DNA from: Alphaproteobacteria bacterium UBA6324
Lineage (GTDB): Bacteria > Pseudomonadota > Alphaproteobacteria > CAAGCB01 > CAG-977
Length of the DNA stretch: 31,232 bases
Assembly: GCA_002439085.1 (NCBI GenBank)
Contig: DJSW01000019.1
Location: 1-31,232, forward strand
Direction: 5' to 3'
A program made the position numbers and the translations under genes. This document shows, piece by piece, positions 8,857 through 15,966 of the stretch (positions within the stretch are counted from its first letter, which is position 1; each line of letters opens with the position of its first letter). The notes under the pieces were generated by a model. That model had not been told where the DNA came from and made no database searches. It saw only the letters and a program-made list of their open reading frames with translations.

Positions 8857-9732
8857 ATGAAACCGCAAATGAAGTTTGCTTTGGGCGTTTTCGCCGCGGC
8901 GTTGTTGGTCGTTTTGATGGATTCCCTGTTCATCGTGCCGCAGACCCAACAGGCGATCGTCATCCAGTTCGGTGAACCCAAACGGGTGATCCGCGCCCCC
9001 GGGCTGCACGTCAAAGTCCCGTTCATCCAGCGCGTCGTTTCCTATGACAACCGGTTGCTGGGGCTGGATCCGCCGGCCAAAGAGGTGTTGCTGTCGGATA
9101 AAAAGCGCATCGTCGTTGACGCTTTCCTGCGCTTTAAAATCATCAATCCGTTGCTGTTTTACCAAGCTTTGCAGACCGAGGAAATGGCGCATTCCCGCCT
9201 GAGCGACGCGGCCGTGTCCTCTTTGCGCGACGTGCTGGGCAAATTCGACATGAAAACGATCCTGTCGCCCAAACGCACGGAAATCATGGCGCACATCCGC
9301 GACGAAGTGGATTCCAAGGCGAAGGCTTTCGGCGTCGAAGTCGTTGACGTGCGCATCCGCCGCGCCGACCTGCCCGAAGAAACGTCGCAGGCCGTTTACG
9401 CGCGTATGCGTTCCGAACGCGAACGCGAAGCCAAGGAATTCCGCGCCCAGGGCCAGCAGATGAATCAGAAAATCAAGGCCGAGGCCGATCGCGACAAAAT
9501 CAAAATCATCGCCGAAGCCCAGAAAAACGCGCAGGTGCTGCGCGGGCAGGGCGACAAGGAAGCCGCGCGCATCTGGGCGAAAGCGTCCAAGCGCGACAAG
9601 GATTTCTACGCGTTCTACCGGTCGTTGGAAGCGTACAAAAACGCGGTCAAAACGGACGGCACGTCCATGGTGATTTCGCCGGACACGGAATTTTTCAAAT
9701 ACTTCGGCGCGCTGCCGTCGGGGGCGAAATAA
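8857..9732 (+). CDS. hflC: HflC, SPFH-domain partner of HflK
   Basis: A 291-aa protein with an N-terminal membrane helix (about residues 5-25), the SPFH core starting at V-P-Q-T-Q-Q-A-I-V-I-Q-F-G, and a charged coiled-coil region (about 185-245). The R-x-E-R-E-R-E-A-K-E-F-R and E-A-Q-K-N-A-Q-x-L-R-G-x-G-D motifs are HflC hallmarks. The ATG at 8857 is chosen because GGGGGA lies at 8845-8850 with a 6-nt spacer. It starts 2 nt after the hflK stop, so coupled translation is expected, fitting the equal stoichiometry of the complex. Confidence 0.96.
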   Translation: MKPQMKFALGVFAAALLVVLMDSLFIVPQTQQAIVIQFGEPKRVIRAPGLHVKVPFIQRVVSYDNRLLGLDPPAKEVLLSDKKRIVVDAFLRFKIINPLLFYQALQTEEMAHSRLSDAAVSSLRDVLGKFDMKTILSPKRTEIMAHIRDEVDSKAKAFGVEVVDVRIRRADLPEETSQAVYARMRSEREREAKEFRAQGQQMNQKIKAEADRDKIKIIAEAQKNAQVLRGQGDKEAARIWAKASKRDKDFYAFYRSLEAYKNAVKTDGTSMVISPDTEFFKYFGALPSGAK

Positions 9733-9747
9733 CCGGAGGGCGAAACC

Positions 9748-9939
9748 GTGCGTGACCTGATCGTCGCTTTTTTTCTGACTTTCGTGCTGGAGGGGCTGTA
9801 TTACGCGATCGCCCCCGAAAAGGTGCAGGCGATCATGCGCGAACTGGTCAAGCTGGATCCCGATATGCTGCGCAAAACGGGGCTGCTGGTCGCGGCGATC
9901 GGCGTCGCCGCCGTCGTTTTTATCAGGAGGATGGGATGA
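9748..9939 (+). CDS. DUF2065 small inner-membrane protein
   Basis: A 63-aa protein with two hydrophobic segments (about 3-20 and 44-60) separated by an amphipathic stretch around V-Q-A-I-M-R-E-L. This is the DUF2065 (YjeT-like) pattern, and such genes are commonly found beside hflC. The function is unknown. It uses a GTG start, supported by GGAGG at 9735-9739 with an 8-nt spacer. Its stop overlaps the start of the next gene by 4 nt (ATGA), indicating translational coupling to the protease. Confidence 0.85.
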   Translation: MRDLIVAFFLTFVLEGLYYAIAPEKVQAIMRELVKLDPDMLRKTGLLVAAIGVAAVVFIRRMG

Positions 9940-11348
9940 TTTTTAAAGCGCTGTTCGCTTTGGCCGTTCTGTTTTCCGGCGGCGCGCGGGCGCAAACGCT
10001 GGTGTCGTTCGCGGACGCCGTGAAAAAGGTGCTACCCTCCGTCGTCAGCGTTTCCGCGACCAAAATCACGGCCGAACCGCCGGAAATGATGCTGGCTTTG
10101 CGCGGATCGCCATTTGAAAACTTTTTCAAGGATTCCTACCGCGACGGCGGGTTCGACGCGCCGAAATCCATTTTGCTGGGGTCGGGGGGCGTTTACGACG
10201 CCGTCGGGCATATCGTGACCAGCGCGCACGTCGTCGAGGGCATGGACGAAGTCACCGTGACCCTGAACGACGGAACGGCTTTGACGGGCAAGGTCGCGGG
10301 CAGGGATCCGAAAACGGATCTGGCGGTCGTTAAAATCGACAAAGCGGGTTTGCCGCCCGTCGTGTTCGGCGATTCCGACGCCGCGGAAATCGGCGAACCG
10401 GTCATGGCCGTCGGCAACCCGTTCGGGTTGGGCAACACGGTGACGGCGGGCATCGTTTCCGCGCGTTCCCGCGACATTCAGGTCGGGCCCTATGACGATT
10501 TCATCCAGACGGACGCGGCGATCAACCGCGGCAATTCGGGCGGCCCCCTGTTCAACGCGGCGGGCGAGATGATCGGCGTCAACACGGCTATTTTCTCGCC
10601 GTCGGGCGGCAGTGTCGGGATCGCTTTCGCCGTCCCGTCGAAAATGGTGAAGCCGGTGATTGACGCGCTGATCAAAGACGGTATGGTCAGACGCGGCCGT
10701 TTGGGGTTGAAAATCCAAACCGTCACGCCGGAAATCGCCCGCGGCCTGAAAATGCCGGAAACGGCGGGGGCTTTGGTCGCGGGGGTGGATTTGACCTCCC
10801 GCGCCGCGCAATCGGACATCAAGGCGGGCGATGTCGTCATCCGTTTCGACGGCCGTCCCGTACCGAATATGCGGGCTTTGCCGCGCATGGCGGCGCAGGC
10901 CGCGGTCGGAAAAACCGTTCCCGTGACCGTGTGGCGCAACGGCAAAGAGGTGAACCTGTCCCTGACGATTTCCGAAATGACGGACAAAGTGCCCGTTTCC
11001 GCTTTGCCGCAAAACGGGCGGCCGGACAACCTGAAAACAAAAACGCTGCCTTTATTGGGGATCACGGTGGCGGAACCGACACCCGAAGCGCGGCGCAAAT
11101 ATAATTTGCCCAAAAGCGGCGCCGGATTGATTGTCACCGGCGTCAAAGCCGGATCGGACGCGGCGCAAAAAGGGTTGCGCGCGGGCGATGTGCTGGTCGA
11201 ATTGGACAAAAAGACGCTGGCGTCGATGGCGGCGGCGGACGATTGGGAACGCGAGGCGGCCGAATTGGGGCTGGAATCCGCTTTCGTGCTGATCGACCGC
11301 AACGGCGAACGGTTCTTCGCCGTCGTCAAATTCGTTCCCGTTCCTTAG
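9936..11348 (+). CDS. degP: DegP/DegQ-like periplasmic serine protease (Do family)
   Basis: A 470-aa HtrA-type protease-chaperone for misfolded envelope proteins. Residues 1-20 are a signal peptide ending in A-R-A-Q. The trypsin-like domain has a complete catalytic triad: H98 (T-S-A-H-V-V), D128 (K-T-D-L-A-V-V) and S201 (G-N-S-G-G-P-L). Two PDZ domains follow (about 265-355 and 370-465). The usual G-S-G-F-I-I-D loop before the histidine reads G-S-G-G-V-Y-D-A-V here, a mild departure. The start overlaps the DUF2065 stop by 4 nt and has AGGAGG just upstream. Placement after hflK-hflC groups two envelope quality-control systems. The family is certain; choosing between DegP, DegQ and MucD is not possible from sequence alone. 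Confidence 0.92.
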   Translation: MIFKALFALAVLFSGGARAQTLVSFADAVKKVLPSVVSVSATKITAEPPEMMLALRGSPFENFFKDSYRDGGFDAPKSILLGSGGVYDAVGHIVTSAHVVEGMDEVTVTLNDGTALTGKVAGRDPKTDLAVVKIDKAGLPPVVFGDSDAAEIGEPVMAVGNPFGLGNTVTAGIVSARSRDIQVGPYDDFIQTDAAINRGNSGGPLFNAAGEMIGVNTAIFSPSGGSVGIAFAVPSKMVKPVIDALIKDGMVRRGRLGLKIQTVTPEIARGLKMPETAGALVAGVDLTSRAAQSDIKAGDVVIRFDGRPVPNMRALPRMAAQAAVGKTVPVTVWRNGKEVNLSLTISEMTDKVPVSALPQNGRPDNLKTKTLPLLGITVAEPTPEARRKYNLPKSGAGLIVTGVKAGSDAAQKGLRAGDVLVELDKKTLASMAAADDWEREAAELGLESAFVLIDRNGERFFAVVKFVPVP

Positions 11349-11361
11349 GCCGGAGGAAAAA

Positions 11362-11817
11362 ATGCGCATCGATTTTTACCACTTGCAACATTCGACATTG
11401 GATCAGGTTTTGCCCGTTTTGGCGCAAAAGGCGTATGAAACCGGCAAACGCTTGCTGATCCGGACGGATCTGTCCGAACTGGCGGAACATTTGAACACGC
11501 TGCTGTGGACGTATAAACCGGATTCTTGGTTGCCTCACGGGACGGAAAACGACGGGGACGCGGCGGAACAACCTGTTTTCATCACCGCGCGCGACGACAA
11601 CCCGAACGGGGCGGAAATGGTGATGCTGACCGCCGGCGGAACGGTCGAGGAAATCGCCGCGTTCGACCGGTGCTTCAACCTGTTCGACGGCCATGACGAA
11701 ACGGCCGTCCAACGCGCCCGCGAATTGTGGAAAGCCGTCGTCGCTGCCGGTTTCGAGGCCTATTATTGGCAGCAAAACGACGCCGGCAAATGGGAAATGA
11801 AAGCCTCTCGCACCTGA
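11362..11817 (+). CDS. holC: DNA polymerase III chi subunit HolC
   Basis: A 151-aa protein beginning M-R-I-D-F-Y-H-L, with the 'LLIRTDLSELAEHLNTLLWTY' region, followed by S-W-L-P-H-G and P-V-F-I-T and then N-L-F-D-G. All are typical of HolC, which joins the clamp-loader psi subunit to single-strand-binding protein during replication. Some HolC proteins also work with the YoaA helicase in repair. CGGAGG at 11351-11356 gives a clear ribosome binding site. It sits 13 nt after the protease gene at the end of the thyX-hfl run. In many proteobacteria holC follows pepA, so this location is somewhat different. Confidence 0.9.
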   Translation: MRIDFYHLQHSTLDQVLPVLAQKAYETGKRLLIRTDLSELAEHLNTLLWTYKPDSWLPHGTENDGDAAEQPVFITARDDNPNGAEMVMLTAGGTVEEIAAFDRCFNLFDGHDETAVQRARELWKAVVAAGFEAYYWQQNDAGKWEMKASRT

Positions 11818-11829
11818 AACGGCGGCGGA

Positions 11830-12324
11830 TTAACTTAATTCAAGAACATAGCGGCAAAAATCGCCGTCGTTTTCACCGGTCGGCGCAAATCCGCAACCTT
11901 CGTAAACGGCAATCGCCCGTTCATTGCTTGCTAAAACATCTAGAAATAAACGCTGGAAACGCATAACGTCCGCGGCATAACGGATCATCTTTTTCAAAAC
12001 GATTGTGCCGATGCCTTTGTTCCTGTTCTCTATATTTGTGATATAGATTCCGAAATCCGCCGATTTGTCTGTGTACGAAATCGAATGAAAGTACGTCACG
12101 CCGACAAAAACGCTGTTAAATTGAATGAAAAAAGCCATGCTTTTTGGGTGATCAACTTGCAAACTCGCCAGCCAATTTCTGTGCGTTTCTTCGTCAATCG
12201 CGGGTATTTTGAAATAACGTGTAATATCCGCATTATTCCGCCAGCTTCGCGTTTCCATTTGAATATCAAAAGAAACATCGTTAAATGGAACCAATTCAAT
12301 ATTTTCCGGTGTCTTTTTATACAT
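11830..12324 (-). CDS. GNAT N-acetyltransferase, PseH-like
   Basis: A 164-aa GCN5-related acetyltransferase. Residues about 25-30 (T-R-S-W-R-N), the E-x-H-R-N-W segment near 46-51, a V-G-V-x-Y-F strand near 74-79, D-F-G-I-Y near 90-94, and the acetyl-CoA loop R-N-K-G-I-G (101-106) followed by N-E-R-A-I-x-V-Y-E-G-C-G-F are all present. The overall pattern is closest to PseH, which acetylates an amino-sugar intermediate of pseudaminic acid used for flagellin glycosylation. A RimJ/RimL-type or small-molecule substrate cannot be excluded. The gene is much poorer in GC than its neighbours (line 12001-12060 has 26 of 60 G+C), which suggests acquisition by transfer. GGGGA at 12330-12334 is its ribosome binding site and can be masked by leader RNA pairing. 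Confidence 0.75.
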   Translation of the reverse strand: MYKKTPENIELVPFNDVSFDIQMETRSWRNNADITRYFKIPAIDEETHRNWLASLQVDHPKSMAFFIQFNSVFVGVTYFHSISYTDKSADFGIYITNIENRNKGIGTIVLKKMIRYAADVMRFQRLFLDVLASNERAIAVYEGCGFAPTGENDGDFCRYVLELS

Positions 12325-12330
12325 ACAATT

Positions 12331-12377
12331 CCCCGATGCAATAAATGAAAAACCGCCTGAAATCAGGCGGATCGGGG
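12331..12377 (-). promoter_or_regulatory. Terminator plus potential ribosome-site-masking helix before the GNAT gene
   Basis: On the minus strand CCGCCTGA (12370-12363) pairs with TCAGGCGG (12360-12353), followed by TTTTT (12352-12348): an intrinsic terminator ending about 24 nt before the GNAT ATG. CCCCGAT (12377-12371) is also complementary to ATCGGGG (12337-12331), which contains the GGGGA ribosome site. Closing that outer helix would hide the site. Upstream copies of the same 7-mers could compete for pairing. Confidence 0.6.
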
Positions 12378-12605
12378 AGTTGAGAAATCATATATAGGAA
12401 TGACTGTTTGACCTTTAAAGCCGACCGATCCAAATCGGGGACTTCTGAACATACGCCAAAACCTCCCCGATCTACACAATCGGGGATATAATTCCGCCCG
12501 CATCCGCGCGACGGATTATACGGCACTTATATCAGCACCGCCTATATAAGAGCTTCTCACAGCTCCGCGCCCGCCAAGGCGCTGTCCCGCTTTTATGGCG
12601 GGCAT
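12346..12605 (-). ncRNA. Candidate structured leader or small RNA upstream of the GNAT gene
   Basis: This segment runs from a predicted start near 12605 to the terminator end near 12346, about 260 nt. Successive helices on the minus strand are: CCCGC/GCGGG (12602-12585); TTATAT (12549-12544) with ATATAA (12532-12527); an 11-bp stem with one bulge, TATAATCCGTC (12520-12510) with 12499-12487; a perfect CCCCGAT/ATCGGGG hairpin (12485-12479 with 12471-12465, 7-nt loop); CCGAT/ATCGG (12438-12434 with 12429-12425, TTGG loop); then the terminator. It matches no known class that could be recognised (not RNase P, SRP, tmRNA or an obvious 6S). It could be a cis-acting riboswitch or attenuator for the GNAT gene, or a free sRNA. 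Short ORFs also cross it, so a coding role is not excluded. Confidence 0.5.
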
Positions 12606-12611
12606 GGGGAA

Positions 12612-12641
12612 AGTATAGTCAAAATCCGCTCATCCATGCAA
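12612..12641 (-). promoter_or_regulatory. Sigma-70-type promoter for the structured RNA
   Basis: On the minus strand TTGCAT (12641-12636), an 18-nt spacer and TATACT (12617-12612) form a good promoter, predicting a start near A12605. The -35 box lies immediately after the T-run of the ppiD terminator. Confidence 0.6.
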
Positions 12642-12678
12642 TAAAAAAGAACCCCGCGGCGGTCAGGCGGCGGGGTTC
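12641..12678 (-). terminator. Rho-independent terminator after ppiD
   Basis: Minus-strand GAACCCCGC (12678-12670) pairs with GCGGGGTTC (12657-12649), followed by TTTTTT (12648-12643). It lies 36 nt past the ppiD stop codon. Confidence 0.85.
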
Positions 12679-12713
12679 TGCCGATATTTGAAAATATAGG
12701 AGAGGGGGGGGGA

Positions 12714-14621
12714 TTATTCCTCCTCGTCCTTTTCCTGCGCCGATTTGCCGATGTAGGCAAAGGCTTTTTGGGTGGTGTCCTCTTTGATCTGCAGGCCGAG
12801 GAACGTAGAAAAGTCGGCCAGAACGGCGTCCGATTTTTCATTGCCCGCCTGTTCTTGCAGCAGGCGGCGGACTTCAAACAATCCGATCTTGTCCTTTTCC
12901 GGATCGGCCGAAACCGTTTTGACGGATTTCACGACGAAGTATTCCGCCGGCATGATCGCCGAAAACGCTTCGCCCGCCGGACGGTTGAACAGTTGATACG
13001 TCACCGAAACGGGCAATTCGTTGCCGCGGCGGGTGATGCCGTCCACGCGTTTGTATTCGACGCCCGCCCGTTTGGCGATCGTTTTAGGCGCGACGCCCCG
13101 TTGCAATTCGTTTTTGACGGATTCGACGATGCCGCGCGCCTGTTCTTTCTGTTTTTCCATGACCCACGCGGCCTTGATTTCCTTTCCGGCCTTTTCCACC
13201 GGTTTCAAGGCGGGATCCTTCACGTCATCGACGCGCAGGACGAAAAAGTCCGTTCCGTCCTCCACCATCGGGGATTCGCGGCCGGTGTCGCTGGCGAAAG
13301 CGGTGCTCAGAACCGTTTTCGGCACGTTGACCTGCTTGCCGTTTTCGTCTTTGCCCTCCGGATCGACCAGCGTGTATTTGACAACGGGATAACCGGTGGA
13401 AGCGGCCACTTCCTCAATCGTTTCGCCCGCGCCGAACCGGTCGTCCAAAGCGACAGCCGTTTCGCTGAGCGTGTCGTAGGCGACGGCGGCGATCATTTTG
13501 CGTTCGATATCGTCGCGAACGTCTTTGAACGACTTTTCAACCTTGGGCGTGATTTTGTTGACGCGCAAAATCTGCCAGCCGAAAGCCGTCTGGACGGGCG
13601 GGACGATTTCGCCTTTTTTCGCGGAAAACACGACATCCGCCCAATCGCCAGTCGCGGTGGACGGGGTCAAATCGCCCAGTTTCGTCTGGTCGGCGGTCTG
13701 ATGCGCGTATTTTTCGGCGACCTGCATGAAATCGCGCCCTTTTTTCAAAGCGTCGAAAGCTTTGTCGGCGTCCTCTTTCGACGTGAACAGCATCTGGTCA
13801 ACGTCGCGGATTTCCTCCGTCGAATAGGAATCCTTGTTTTCGTTGTAGGCTTCCAGCAGTTCCTCTTCGGAGATTTTGATTTTTTCCGACACGTCTTTCA
13901 GCGTCAGGTTCAAAACGGTGAACGTGCGGTATTCGGGGGCGACCAGATCGTCGGCCAGCTCTTTATAAATCCTGTCGCGATCCTGTTTGGACGGTTCGCC
14001 TTTGACGGCCAGCGTTTCCGGTTTGACCGTGAAAACGTCCGCCGTCCGCTTTTCCTTTTGCAGGCGGTAGAACAGGGCGGCCGTTTCGGACGGGGCGACG
14101 GTCGCCGATTTGGCGGCGTCCTCCAGCTGTTGGGCGCGCATATCCAGAAAAGCGTCGTCGATGAAGCGTTTTTCGGTTACGCCCGTTTCGCTCAGATACT
14201 TTTTATAGGCGGACAGGCTGAACGATCCGTTGTAATCGGTGAACGCCGGCATATTCGCGATCGCGGCGCGCACGGCGTCGTCCGAAACCGTCAGGTTCAG
14301 CGAATCGACGGTCGCCCGCATGGTCAGACGCGACACGGCCTGATTGAACAGGGCGGGCAACATTCCGGATTGGACGGCGTCCTTGACCGTAAAGGGCTTC
14401 TGCGTCATTTTGGAAAAGGCGCGCACCTGACGGTTGACCTCTTCCACGAACTGGGCGACGGTGATTTTTTGTCCGGCGACGGCGGCGACGGCCTTGCCTT
14501 CGTCGGGGATTTTTTCCAGAAAACGCCCCGTCCCGAACAGGGAAACGAAGCTGAGTGCCGTCAGGGTCAGAATCCCTTTCATCAGCCAGCTGTTTTTTTG
14601 ATCACGAAAGAATTTCAGCAT
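12714..14621 (-). CDS. ppiD: PpiD-like periplasmic peptidyl-prolyl isomerase/chaperone
   Basis: A 635-aa membrane-anchored folding factor. A short cytoplasmic N-terminus (M-L-K-F-F-R-D-Q-K-N-S) leads into one membrane helix (about 12-31). A SurA_N-like chaperone region follows (about 40-200, with V-A-G-Q-K-I-T-V-A-Q-F), then a parvulin-type rotamase domain (about 265-375, containing F-M-Q-V-A-E-K-Y-A, L-G-D-L and F-G-W-Q-I-L-R-V), and a C-terminal helical region. PpiD helps newly exported proteins leave the Sec translocon. The start at 14621 has AAGGA with a 7-nt spacer. It is divergent from tpiA-secG, a conserved alphaproteobacterial arrangement, and secG encodes a translocon subunit. A run of nine G on the plus strand (12704-12712) lies directly after the stop. 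Confidence 0.9.
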   Translation of the reverse strand: MLKFFRDQKNSWLMKGILTLTALSFVSLFGTGRFLEKIPDEGKAVAAVAGQKITVAQFVEEVNRQVRAFSKMTQKPFTVKDAVQSGMLPALFNQAVSRLTMRATVDSLNLTVSDDAVRAAIANMPAFTDYNGSFSLSAYKKYLSETGVTEKRFIDDAFLDMRAQQLEDAAKSATVAPSETAALFYRLQKEKRTADVFTVKPETLAVKGEPSKQDRDRIYKELADDLVAPEYRTFTVLNLTLKDVSEKIKISEEELLEAYNENKDSYSTEEIRDVDQMLFTSKEDADKAFDALKKGRDFMQVAEKYAHQTADQTKLGDLTPSTATGDWADVVFSAKKGEIVPPVQTAFGWQILRVNKITPKVEKSFKDVRDDIERKMIAAVAYDTLSETAVALDDRFGAGETIEEVAASTGYPVVKYTLVDPEGKDENGKQVNVPKTVLSTAFASDTGRESPMVEDGTDFFVLRVDDVKDPALKPVEKAGKEIKAAWVMEKQKEQARGIVESVKNELQRGVAPKTIAKRAGVEYKRVDGITRRGNELPVSVTYQLFNRPAGEAFSAIMPAEYFVVKSVKTVSADPEKDKIGLFEVRRLLQEQAGNEKSDAVLADFSTFLGLQIKEDTTQKAFAYIGKSAQEKDEEE

Positions 14622-14653
14622 TTCCGAATCCTTAAATATTCATTAACACGCCG

Positions 14654-14682
14654 ATAATAAATAGGGTCGGTTCCATTGGCAA
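14654..14682 (-). promoter_or_regulatory. Sigma-70-type promoter for ppiD
   Basis: On the minus strand TTGCCA (14682-14677), a 17-nt spacer and TATTAT (14659-14654) lie 32 nt upstream of the ppiD start codon. Confidence 0.6.
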
Positions 14683-14793
14683 CAGACTTTTTCAAAAACG
14701 GGCGAAAAAGCAAATAAATGTTTTTTTCGGCGCGGGGTTGTGGTACACCTTGTTTCAAATTTTTTGTAAACGGACTTTTTTAGGAGAATGAAG

Positions 14794-15549
14794 ATGCAAA
14801 GACGTCCTTTGATCGCCGGCAACTGGAAAATGAATTGTCTGAAGGCTGACGGCGTCGCTTTGGCGGCGGGAATCGCCGAAAAATACGCGGCGGTCGAAAA
14901 ACCCGCGTGCGATGTGCTGGTCTGCCCGCCCGCGATTTGGATCGTGCCCGTCGTTGACGCCGTCAAAGGCCGCATCAACGTCGGCGCAGAAGACGCCCAC
15001 GCCGCCGAATCGGGCGCGCACACGGGCGACATCAGCGTTCCCATGATCAAGGACGCGGGGGCGACTTTCGCCATCGTCGGCCATTCCGAACGCCGCACCG
15101 ACCACTATGAAACGAACGCCGAAGTCAAAGCCAAAGCCGAAGCCGTCATCAAACACGGCCTGACCGCGGTCATCTGCATCGGCGAAACCGAATCCGAACG
15201 CGACGCCGGCAAAACGATCGACGTTTGCCGCACGCAGATTCAGGGATCCGTTCCCGAAAACGCGACGGCCGAAAACGTCGTCATCGCTTACGAACCCGTT
15301 TGGGCGATCGGCACGGGACGCACGCCGACGACGCAGGACGTGGCCGACGTTCACGCTGCCATCCGCGCCGAAATCGCGGCGAAGCTGGGCAAGGAAACGG
15401 CCGACGGTATGCGTCTGCTGTACGGCGGTTCCGTGAAGCCGTCCAACGCCAAGGAATTGATGGCGCTGACGGACGTTGACGGCGCTTTGGTCGGCGGGGC
15501 GAGCCTGAAGGTCGCCGATTTCTGGGCCATCGTCGAAACCTGTTTGTAA
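14794..15549 (+). CDS. tpiA: Triosephosphate isomerase
   Basis: A 251-aa glycolytic enzyme interconverting dihydroxyacetone phosphate and glyceraldehyde 3-phosphate. The catalytic residues are visible: N10 and K12 (G-N-W-K-M-N), H97 (V-G-H-S-E-R-R) and E167 in the signature A-Y-E-P-V-W-A-I-G-T-G; the phosphate-binding Y-G-G-S-V is near the C-terminus. The ATG at 14794 is preferred over 14788 because AGGAG at 14782-14786 is 7 nt away instead of 1 nt. It leads tpiA-secG, 24 nt before secG, and is divergent from ppiD. Confidence 0.97.
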   Translation: MQRRPLIAGNWKMNCLKADGVALAAGIAEKYAAVEKPACDVLVCPPAIWIVPVVDAVKGRINVGAEDAHAAESGAHTGDISVPMIKDAGATFAIVGHSERRTDHYETNAEVKAKAEAVIKHGLTAVICIGETESERDAGKTIDVCRTQIQGSVPENATAENVVIAYEPVWAIGTGRTPTTQDVADVHAAIRAEIAAKLGKETADGMRLLYGGSVKPSNAKELMALTDVDGALVGGASLKVADFWAIVETCL

Positions 15550-15573
15550 TCCCCAACGGAAAGGGAAGAGATT

Positions 15574-15900
15574 ATGCATACGTTTATTTTGGTCGTTCAC
15601 GTCATTTTGGCCGTTTGTCTGGTTTGCGTGATCCTGATGCAGCGTTCCGAAGGCGGCGCGCTGGGCGGATTGGGCGGCGGCGGCATGGGCAGCTTTATGA
15701 CGGGGCGTTCCGTCGGCAATATGCTGACCCGCACAACGGCGATTTTGGCGACCTGCTTTATGATCACCAGTCTGACGTTGGCGATTATGAGCAAGGGCGA
15801 GGCGGCCAAAACGCAGAAATCGTTTATGGAACAGCCGGTCGCGGCGGCGTCGGAACCCGCCAAGCCCGCGGTTCCCGTCGTTCCCGTTTCGTCGAAGTAA
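15574..15900 (+). CDS. secG: Preprotein translocase subunit SecG
   Basis: A 108-aa membrane protein with two hydrophobic helices (about 3-21 and 56-74) separated by the SecG signature Q-R-S-E-G-G-A-L-G-G and a Gly-rich loop. It has a hydrophilic Ala/Pro-rich tail. SecG assists SecYEG-SecA in protein export. GGAAGAG upstream of the ATG serves as ribosome site. The tpiA-secG pairing is common in alphaproteobacteria. In many relatives pyrG comes next; here a terminator and kdsA follow instead. Confidence 0.93.
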   Translation: MHTFILVVHVILAVCLVCVILMQRSEGGALGGLGGGGMGSFMTGRSVGNMLTRTTAILATCFMITSLTLAIMSKGEAAKTQKSFMEQPVAAASEPAKPAVPVVPVSSK

Positions 15901-15914
15901 ATCTTTCAATCAAA

Positions 15915-15944
15915 GGCGGAAACCCGAACGGTTTCCGTCTTTTT
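15915..15944 (+). terminator. Rho-independent terminator after secG
   Basis: GGCGGAAACC (15915-15924) pairs with GGTTTCCGTC (15930-15939), 10 bp including one G-T pair, followed by five T. It separates tpiA-secG from kdsA. Confidence 0.8.
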
Positions 15945-15966
15945 CATATGAAAAAAGGAGTTTGTC

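Noticed and set aside
12317..12526. GTG-started 69-codon frame across the leader RNA
   Set aside because: It overlaps the GNAT start and the terminator, has no ribosome site, and competes with two other frames; the RNA structure is the better explanation.
12704..12712. Run of nine G next to the ppiD stop codon as a phase-variation tract
   Set aside because: It lies outside the coding frame and outside any promoter spacer, so length change would have no obvious effect.
12768..14657. Long plus-strand open frame opposite ppiD (629 codons)
   Set aside because: The product is Phe/Arg/Gly-rich without domains, while the minus strand encodes a clear PpiD.
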